From the NCBI RefSeq assembly GCF_047511655.1, contig NC_133390.1, positions 96,665,583 through 96,729,582 on the forward strand: 64,000 nt of DNA, given 5' to 3'. Of this stretch, positions 55,515 to 64,000 are shown piece by piece. A program made the position numbers and the translations under genes. The DNA comes from Castor canadensis (lineage: Eukaryota; Chordata; Mammalia; Rodentia; Castoridae). Position 1 is the first letter of the stretch. Each line of letters opens with the position of its first letter. Below the pieces are notes generated by a model. It did no database searches. It saw only the letters and a list, made by a program, of their open reading frames with translations, and was not told the origin of the DNA.

Positions 55515-58500
55515 TGGGGCTCATTGCGGAGCAGTCATCACTTATTGTTCCAAGCCGGAAGCCATAACACAGCAAAACTTGGGAGGAAGCGGAAGGTCAG
55601 TTTAGGAATTAGGGATCCCTGGATATCTGGGGGGAAAGACAAGATGGAACTTGGAGGGACTGAGCAATTTGACTGCATTGCTCACTCATCAGTGCTGTCA
55701 CACACTATCCCTGCATATCCACTGCCTGTGAATTTGCATGCTGGAACTGATACTGGTGAGGGCTTTGCAACTCAGAAAAAGAAAGCAGTACAGAGTGGGC
55801 AGTTAGAGCCCTCTTGGTAGGTAAACACTAAATGTGATTTGCTTTTTCATAATGATCAAAATTATTTGATTAAAAGAATGGCATTAAAAATCAAAATTTT
55901 AAAACATGACTTTTGAAATTAGCAACTTTCATGGGCTCTCGAGCATGCTGCCCAAGAGGAATACAATGCAAGGCACATAGATCATCAATATAAAAATGAC
56001 TGATGAGAAATTTACATTCTTTTTTCACAATACGTGTTTGAACTCTTGTATTTGCTTTTTACACTTGCAGCCCACTTCAATTTGGATATTAAATTTTCAT
56101 CAGTAAAATGGTGTGTTTGGATTTCATAAAATTTACAGATGAAAAAGTAGATTCAACAACTTAAATTATGTAAATCCACTTAAAAGTTTTAGACACCTAA
56201 AACAAGTTTTAAAATTCAACATTAATTAAAATTAAATAGTTCAGTTCTTCAATTGTACCAGTTACATTTCAAGTATTCAGCAGCCAAATGTGGCTAGAGG
56301 TTACCATACAGAGCAAGGTAGCATGAGAGTATTTATGAAATTATCATTAATCACATATTAAATATTTAAAAATAGGTACCTTTTCCCTGAAATGTTTGTA
56401 TGGTAAATTAGCAGTGCAGAATTTTAGAGTGATAAATTTTAAAAATCACACCTTAATGCCCTAGTTCCCATGGTTTGAAGAGAATGTAATGTGTGATTAT
56501 ATAAGATACATTTTTACATTAAGTTTAGCTGCATATGTTAATATCCAGGAAATGCAATTTTATAAAAACAATAAGCAATCACAAACTTATTTGGCATAAC
56601 AAAAATACTTAAGCCCATCGTAAGCCTTTGATTTGTGGATAAGGGAGTAATTATAACTTACTCTGGCAAGCTTACAGGAAGCTTAATGAACGTACAAGTT
56701 TTTCAAATGGTGAAGGCAGGCCCATGTAAAAGACTCAGATTCCCACAAAGGCGACTATTTTTTAATATTCAGCACTTAAAAAAATTATAGTCATTTATCT
56801 TAACATGTCTGTGTCATGCCTCTCTCCAAATAGTTCTATTCACATCCACTGCTTATCTGATAGATACGTTTTTGGATTTCTAGTCTCCCTCATAATCATA
56901 ATTATGAATGAGTACTATTCAACCAAATATTGTATATTTTGTCTATAAAGCTAAAATTTTCACTTGTATTGACATTGTTCCCTGTATAGTTGACTCTTTG
57001 CACATTAAATGTATTACTGCAAAAATGATTTGTTCCTAATACTAAGTCTCCTAAATAGTTCTTATATATAGTTACTAGTGTAATTATAGAACTAATTAAG
57101 CCATTTAAGGAAATTACTGCCATGATTGTTTTTTACTCACCCAAAGGAAAGATTATCATGCTGAAGAAATTGATTGACTGTTTAGTTTGGAAACATCAAA
57201 ACAGAATCATAATTAGAATTATTTCTCTAGAGAAATTTTTCTGAAATCCATTTGGATACTAAAACTCCACCATCAATTCAGTCTCAATGTAGAAATCAGC
57301 AAGTTAATTCTTAGGAGGGCAACAATATTTTTAAAAAGTACACAGATGTATTTAGGTCCATGAGAATTCTTGTCCCAAATAGCAATCAGTAAATCCCAAA
57401 GAGATAATGCAGCTTCCTGAAGTTTTAGTGTGTTTTAATCTATAAATACATTCTTACTTGAAATGAAACAGAGTTTAACCTCCATCACAAACCCAGCTTC
57501 TAATTTGTGGCTTACCTATTCACTGGTCCCCCTTCTTTGTGGACTCATGCTTATAGTCTTGACCTGACTCACTTCCAGGGAATAGTTTATATTATTCCCA
57601 CCACTGGTCCCAGAAGGACCACCACTGTCCCCCATCAGTCAATCATGGAACCCAGAGGCTGTGTTTAGAGGAAGGAATCTTTAATTTGTCCTCTCAAACC
57701 ATTGATCTTTTTATTGCTTGCAACTTCTTTATATTACTGTACTCCACATGTTGTCTGAGACTCAGGGAAGGAAGGAATTGCCTGAAGAAAATTGTTTCTA
57801 AAAAGTCTATTATTTCACAGCATTTAGTATGTGCCTGCCATGTTCTGAACTTCTGGCATTCATGAGCCAAAGATTTCACTTATCCTCAGTGAGCTCACAT
57901 TTACCTGTTATGTTGAAGTAGTAATTGATAAATATCTTTAAATCATGAAGCAAATATTTCCAGTGGACACCGTCTCAAATGACTGCTCCTTAGGATTTCA
58001 ATGGAATATTGATTCCATTGTGGTGGTGGGTACTTAGCTCAGAGTAGACTTGAACTGGATGTTTCTACATGAACAGGAAAATCTGTAGACACAGTTAATG
58101 TGTCTGCCAGTCTGCACTCTGCCACTCAGAGTACAATTCATTAATGTGGGGAAAATAAAGGAAAGGGAAGAGTGTGTTTTCATTTTCCTGGTTATCCAGC
58201 ACTGAGGTTTCTGTCACTGCACCTGACACTGTCTCAAAATCAAGGGTTTGATCATTTTCATTATAGCAAGTAACTGTCATGGGAGTGAGAACTTTTTAAC
58301 AGTTGCTTTAAATTCTCATAGCCATCGATTATTTCAAATTGAAAACGGCGGTAATGAAACTTAGAGAGACTTGTAGTACTTGGTCACATCTTCAAAACCA
58401 TTTTTGGTTAACTTTTTATTGCAATGAAAGTTGCTGTGATGGGATTTGACTGAAAAGTTCAGTTTTTCTCCATGCAAAGGCTTTTATTAAAATCTGAAAT

Positions 58501-59840
58501 CATTACGATGTACCATTTTTCACTCAACATTAACAGTTTTAGCTGTTTTTTCTTTTTCATTTATCCACATACTTGAATTTAATATTAAAAAATACTGTGA
58601 GGTTTTTTTTTTTTTGCAAGACTGGTGCCTGAAAACATTCTTTCATCTTTTTAAAAAACTGTGTGAACATCTTGAAAACATACATACGCTTTTACATATA
58701 TAAAAATTCCTCATCAAAATGTCTAAGTGAATAGAATAGAGCTTTTTGTTTTCAGTAACACTGTATCTAATGTAAATAACTTCATTAAAAGATAAAGAGA
58801 AGGTCATGTCTAACATGGTTTGTTAGCTAGTGAGTCTTCTATGATTTCTTTGCTATTTAAATTATAACACTAGCCAGGATGTACAATTGTAATTTACCTA
58901 GATGATTAGTAACCCATGTTAATTCAGTGAATTAAAAACACAGTTTTTTATCCAGAAAAGCAAATGCTCACCAAAATCAGCAGAAAGCAATGCACTGGTA
59001 ACCGAGGCTTGCCTCACTTATTTTTTCTCATTCAATGACTTCTGTCAAGCCAATTCCTGGCAATAATCTAAATATGAACCAAGTGAGGAGGAAAGTTTGG
59101 CCTGAGGCTAGTTTCTGGTTTTTTCCTTTTGAACTCAAACTCTTGGAAGATGCTGGGGGCTAGCTATTTTGGTTGACAGAATTATCAGCATTCTTTAAAA
59201 GCTGCCATGTTTAGGTTCCTCCTAGTTGTTTGACTATTTACTGGAATTCCAATGAGTATTCTGCACTGCAACACTGTATAGCTTTGATCAAAGGACTACT
59301 AACAACCCTCTAAATTGGCAAAAGAATACTGCCCTCAAAAAGGATGTCTCATGTAGGTGATCAGAAAATTCTGCCAAAAATGTTTACAAATGTTTTTTCC
59401 AGAAGAATGCTTCTCTTCCTTAGCCAGAGAGAAAGTATTGGAGAACAGTTTGAAAGATTTCCTGTGGTTTTATCATTTCAAATCTAAAACATGACTCTGG
59501 CTCAAACCATAAAAATGTATTTTTTACTTTAACACTATAGGTTTAGTGTACAAGAGAACACTTGCTTATATAAATAATCTAAGCACTGTAGCCTCCTGTT
59601 TCAGTGACGTGCAGTGTATCTAACTCTGTATAGGATTTAATACTGTACTTGGTTGATTTGTGTTACCATGATGTGTCAGAAATGTCACTGTTGGTGTTTT
59701 CATTTGCAATTCTTTTTAAGGTTTTTGTAAATGTTAATGAGAATTTTACTGTGGATCTTATGTACCTGTCTTATTAAATTTAGCATTGGTTTTCCTTCCT
59801 TTGGGTGTCCATAACCAAACAATTGCTTAATAAATATCAT
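55515..59840 (+). other. GHSR: GHSR 3' flank, possible long 3' UTR ending near 59850
   Basis: This stretch is unusually free of young repeats. An ATTAAA lies at 56088-56093. At its right end, text of 3'-UTR character (59590-59840) includes an AATAAA at 59829-59834 with an ATTAAA about 60 bases before it. I infer that GHSR transcripts may run this far, but another transcript unit is possible. No coding frame of note is seen. Confidence 0.4.
59829..59834 (+). promoter_or_regulatory. Candidate poly(A) signal AATAAA
   Basis: AATAAA in CTTAATAAATATC, followed within 60 bases by T-rich sequence. Assigned to GHSR only by position and strand. Confidence 0.4.
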
Positions 59841-60559
59841 TTAAAGCATACAGCTGACTTTTCCCACTTATTAATCTCACTGTCTTGGTTATTTTACATC
59901 TCCTATGGTCCTAGATTTAGTTCTGTTTTGCCCTTTACATTTCTAAAATATGTATTTTGCAACTATAAGGAGGTGTTTGCTATAGTGAATTTAATTTCTC
60001 CAAGGGCTCCAACATTTCATAAAGAGTGAAGTAGTTCTTGTAAGTATTAAGAAGAGTAGGAGACCTTGTAATAGGCTATGATTCCATGATCTCACCACTT
60101 CTCTGACCCTTCCAGCCTGTTCCCCAGAATTGATGTTGTGCTCAGATGTGACCCAAAGACTACAAGCCCTCGAGTCAGGGGAAGGGTCTCTGTTCATCTT
60201 GCATTCAGCTACTTGCCAGTGTTCACTGGAGAAATCAAAGTTTAAAGACTGGATTGCATATCACCTAGGTTATCACTGAGGTATTAGATTCCAAACATAG
60301 GATTCCAGGAGTCAATAAAATTTAAAGCTAAAATTAGAGGACAAAGAAAGGTGGTCAATTTGAATTTGCTAATTAAGAGACTTTAAACTATTCTATTACA
60401 CGACTAGCACCTATCTCATTCTTTCAGGTCCATTCCCACAACAGACTATGGAGATCAATCTACAAACACTGGGTGCTCCTTGCTTCCTAACTCATAGCTC
60501 ATAATCAGTTCCTGACTTCATAGCCAGCTTCCTCTAGGAGCTCATCAGGTTAACCATAA
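59841..60559. other. Intergenic, no recognised feature
   Basis: Unique sequence without a recognised gene or repeat. Confidence 0.4.
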
Positions 60560-60790
60560 GTCAACACACATCTCCTGAGGGACAGTTTGACAGCATGAAT
60601 GAAATGCCTACAAACTTTGCATACCCTTTGACCAGGTAATTTCACATCAAGATGTGATTATGGAGAAACACAAAAGATTTATCTACAGATGAGGCAATGG
60701 GGTTCATTGCAGTTTATTTATAATTGTGAGAATCTAAAAAACCCAAATGTCTGAGAACAAAGAATTGGTTAAATAAACAGCACTAATGAT
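60560..60790 (+). mobile_element. Ancient L1 3' fragment
   Basis: CATACCCTTTGACCAGGTAATTTCAC, AACCCAAATGTCTGAGAAC, GAATTGGTTAAATAAAC match the end of an old L1 ORF2. Confidence 0.75.
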
Positions 60791-60827
60791 AAATGTTAAT
60801 TTAAAAGACTCCGAGCTAAAGGTTTTC

Positions 60828-60990
60828 AATTCATTTTCTCATATAATCTTCCCAATATACCTAGGAGGAATTTTGCTATTATGCCTGTGTGTGTGTTTGT
60901 ATGTGTATGTGTGCACAGGGATGGTCACTGAGGCAAGAAGTTTTGTCACACTCACAGGAAATGGCAGGACTGGAGTTTGACTCCAGGTGG
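60828..60990 (-). mobile_element. MIR SINE with GT-rich insertion
   Basis: TTCATTTTCTCATATAATCTTCCC, AGGAGGAATTTTGCTATTAT, a GTGT-rich stretch, then GTCACACTCACAGGAAATGGCAGGACTGG. Confidence 0.7.
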
Positions 60991-61499
60991 GTTATGTTCA
61001 GGTGCCCTGAGTTTCCCCATTCTGGAGCAGACATTACTATGCAGATATTAAAATTATATTGTAAGAGAATTTTAAGTATGTGGGTAAAATGTTTATGCAA
61101 CATCAGTTACTGAAAAAGGCATATTGTCCTATCTTTTAAAGAAAAAATAGGCTTGCAGAGAAAAAGACTGAAAAGATCAAGCATATTAAAAGTGTTAGCA
61201 GAGTTTCAATAGGCTTAGCTGAAATGACTTCTATTTTTCCATGGTTTCCAGCAATTTCTACAAAGAATGTACATTATAATCCTTGTAATAATAGCAAATG
61301 ACAAAATAAACTAATAGGGCACAAAGACCAGCTTCCCTCCCGATCCAGCTGTCTGTTCTCAGCTTCTGATTATTTCTGGGACCTTGAGTTTGCCTAGCTT
61401 CTGTGAAGAGCACAGTCCTCAGGACACGTCTTCTATACCCAACCCAAACTCTGAGTCCTGGGCCCTCTGAAGCTCCACAGTGGGCTGCCACTCTCCCTG
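60991..61499. other. Intergenic, no recognised feature
   Basis: No gene. The - strand frame at 61258-61602 is unsupported. Confidence 0.4.
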
Positions 61500-61640
61500 A
61501 GAGGGAGGACAGCCAGCCCTGTTTGCATCCCAGTTCTGCTGCTGTACTTTGTGATTCAGCAAGTTCCTTAACCTCCTCTTCCCCATGTAAAACACCAGGC
61601 ACCTAGGAGATGCTCATTAAATAGCTAAAATTATCATTTG
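61500..61640 (+). mobile_element. MIR SINE with internal deletion
   Basis: CAGTTCTGCTGCTGTACTTTGTG, AGCAAGTTCCTTAACCTCC, GGCACCTAGGAGATGCTCATTAAATAGC. Confidence 0.7.
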
Positions 61641-62149
61641 ACCCTTAACAAAGTATGAAGCAGCCCCCCTCCTAGGTGCTCTTTTGCCTAGAATATTTCT
61701 CCAGACACCTTTTCTGCTCCTGACACCAGTAAAGCAGAGGTCTCCCAGCAATGTCCTTGAACTTTTTACTGAAGTTTAGACAGGCTGGAAAAAGCAGCTG
61801 AAGATGTAGTGAAGTGGGCGATTGCTCTGGCTGAGGTACTGATGAGACAGTGACAGGTTTGTCAAAATGCTGCAGATATACTTTGCAGCATTCCCTTGGC
61901 CCCCTGCCAGGGGACATTTGCACCTCTCCATGTGGAATGAAAATATAATTTCAAGCTCACTCCACATGAGGTGGAAGAGAATGGGGCTTGGTGACTCTTT
62001 TGGGTTCCTGCAAGATACCTCAATTCATGGCTACTTGCTCACTACTGAAGCCTGATTAACTGCTTTAGAACCTGTCTTGAACAACTCCTTTCTTTCAGAG
62101 TTAACCTCCAGGAAAAAGCACTCGAGGTAGAATATGCCCAGAATTTGAA

Positions 62150-62345
62150 GCCAAACAGCTGAAGACTTTACTCATGGCTTCATCATCACCAGCTATGTGA
62201 CAGTGGGCAGTGTCTCAACACTAACCTCATTGGGTCCCAACTGATTTAATAGGACAGTGGAAATCCTAGAAGCACCTGCTTTCTGCATGTTAACAGGATC
62301 AAATGACATAATATATACAGTGAGACAATATCTAGCACATAGAAG
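62150..62345 (+). mobile_element. MIR SINE
   Basis: CACCAGCTATGTGACAGTGGGC, AACAGGATCAAATGACATAATATATACAG, CTAGCACATAGAAGAGCC follow the MIR order. Confidence 0.75.
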
Positions 62346-62419
62346 AGCCAATTACACACTACCTTTATTAGCACAGTTTATTTTGTTGTCTACAACCCAT
62401 AATTTCCAGTTTTGGTTTT

Positions 62420-62622
62420 TCATCCTCCTTCTCCTTCTGTTTCTCCTCCTTCTCCCCTTCCTCCTGTGTGTCCTCCTTTTCCTTCTCCTCTTTGTCCATC
62501 TCTTCCTTCTCCTTCTTGCTTTTTGAGAGTCTATGTATCTCAGGCTGCTCTCAAACTCAACAATCCTCTAGTCTCAGCCTCTAGAGTGCTGAAATTATAG
62601 GTATGTGCCACCATGCCTGGCC
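62420..62622 (-). mobile_element. Pyrimidine-rich tail plus B1-type SINE
   Basis: CTCCTT-rich low complexity (62420-62520), then antisense 7SL text: GAGAGTCTATGTATCTCAGGC, AGTGCTGAAATTATAGGTATG, GCCACCATGCCTGGCC. Confidence 0.8.
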
Positions 62623-64000
62623 AGTTTGGGTTTCTTTATAGCAAAGCAAGAAGCTAAACCATGTATAAAGAAGCCTGAATACAGAACTCTTCCATAGGTT
62701 TAGGATTTCCCCACATTAATCTTGACAGAATTTCCATCCACATCTAACTTAATGAGCTGTATAGCGACCTGCCATGGTTGAGTCTTTCAAAAGAATTCAG
62801 TATAGTTTCTGAAGAAACGATTTTCTTTTTGTAATCACATTTTATCAGTTTATGTAGTTTCTAATTAAGTAGCTTTACAATAGCAAGTGAAACTTGTCTA
62901 GACAGATTTGGGAGCAGAAGAGTTACTTGGTGGAGCAGCAGTGCAAGGTTGTGCTGGCAGAGCGGGGGGGCGGGGGGGAGGGCTCCTGTCACACGGCACC
63001 TTCAGTGTGGCCTGAACATCTGTCAGGTTGAGAGGGTGAATGGAGGGCACTGCACACCAGTGATCTACTTCAGAGCACACAGAATATAGAGAATTGCTGG
63101 TTCCCTTAAGCAGAATAAATCCAAGTTCACAGCAGTTTATTACCCATTCATTAACAATGAAAAGAAATTGAAGCTTCCCAACACAAAGAAATGGGTTCTC
63201 TAATAAATATTTGAAGAGAAGTGCTAATTGCCCTGAGTTGATCATTACACATTATATGTATGTATTGAATTACCCACATATGTACAATTCTTACATGTCG
63301 ATCAAAAACTCTGATTTTGAAAACTTTTAAAGGACAAATACAAGTAGACAACACTTTAGAGACTGTCTGGAATTTCAGGAGGCCTAGGAGCTTCATTCTG
63401 TCAACTCCCATCATTTGATAGTGGCTCCCAGAAACACTTGCCTGGGACAGGCTCTTAGTAGCCTGACAATGTGTCCCCATATGGTAGGCTGCATCTGCTG
63501 TCCAGGCACTTCACCTGGTTAATATTTGTCATGGATTTTCTCAGTTTTGAAGGACAAGTCATTAGTAGCTGTAGTAAAGTAAGTGGGGCTGAGGTTAGAG
63601 CTCTACCTTGTTATTTCCAGCTTCTTCCATGGCCTGATCTAGTAGCATGTGAGATTCATTTTCAGGGAACAGAGTTCACCCCTTAACACAAGGCAAACCT
63701 GTAAGACAACTATCTCTATTTCTTGGGGAAATTTGTCCCTTTCAAAATATAGAGAATATATTCTCTATAAAGGAAACACTTGCTGAGAAAACCAAGTGTT
63801 AGGGAATGCCAATTCCTTCTGCCTCAGGTAGCTGAAGTAGCAGAAGTATTTGGTGACTGTTTCTTGTCCTCTCCTGTGGCTCTCACTGCAGACTGCATGA
63901 AGTCCCTAGGCTGGCAGTCAGGTGGGTCAGTGGGAAACAGGAAGAATTGTAGATTGGGTACAGGAGAGAGAGGTTGAGCAGCTTCATCAGAAGAATAATC
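62623..64000. other. Intergenic, no recognised feature
   Basis: A G-run-rich patch lies at 62964-62982. No gene, splice-bounded frame or young repeat is recognised to the window end. Confidence 0.45.

Noticed and set aside
1-64000. CRISPR arrays, bacterial operons or prophage-type systems
   Set aside because: Spliced vertebrate genes and mammalian repeats throughout. The tandem repeats lack spacer structure.

Overview
This is mammalian nuclear DNA. It is AT-rich, full of interspersed repeats, and carries spliced genes with long intergenic spaces. Two genes are recognisable, both on the + strand: the last coding exon of TNFSF10 (TRAIL, 7228-7679) and the complete two-exon coding sequence of GHSR (ghrelin receptor, 52221-53010 joined to 55210-55514). 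From my knowledge of mammalian maps these two genes are neighbours in the same relative orientation (human 3q26.31), so this is a conserved synteny block. The repeats point to a rodent. There are tRNA-derived ID-type SINEs, 7SL-derived B1-type monomers and fused B1+ID composites. That mix fits a squirrel-related or castorimorph (beaver-like) rodent rather than mouse or rat. Castor is my best guess, held loosely.

Layout. Bases 1-5557 hold a young L1 on the - strand (L1-A). Its 5' UTR is complete and its 3' end runs off the window. It lies upstream of TNFSF10 exon 5, presumably in intron 4. After the TNFSF10 exon and 3' UTR come SINE pieces, old LTR pieces and a 177-bp tandem duplication. An ancient L1 split by an LTR follows, then a second young L1 on the - strand (L1-B, 12783-15890) with a 13-bp target-site duplication. 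L1-A and L1-B are almost identical over 1.44 kb, including the same ORF2 breaks. The stretch 16-50 kb is gene-free as far as I can see. It holds L2, MIR, ancient L1, MaLR-like LTRs, hAT fossils, a candidate LTR with internal repeats (20883-21603), and many ID/B1 SINEs.

From about 50.7 kb the sequence becomes GC-richer and leads into the GHSR promoter and CpG-rich exon 1. The 2.2-kb GHSR intron carries a long (CT)n tract just after the donor site. This tract keeps the unspliced frame open much further than in the human truncated isoform GHSR-1b. Exon 2 encodes TM6, TM7 and the C-tail. The repeat-poor 4.3 kb after the GHSR stop ends in a 3'-UTR-like segment with an AATAAA signal and may be a long 3' UTR. 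The rest (60-64 kb) holds MIR and old L1 pieces and no visible gene.

The two genes have unrelated jobs: TNFSF10 is a death-receptor ligand and GHSR a Gq-coupled hormone receptor. Their adjacency is positional, not functional. I found no new multi-gene system. The most unusual items are the L1 twins with shared lesions, the GHSR read-through frame, a tripartite SINE and the repeat-bearing LTR candidate.
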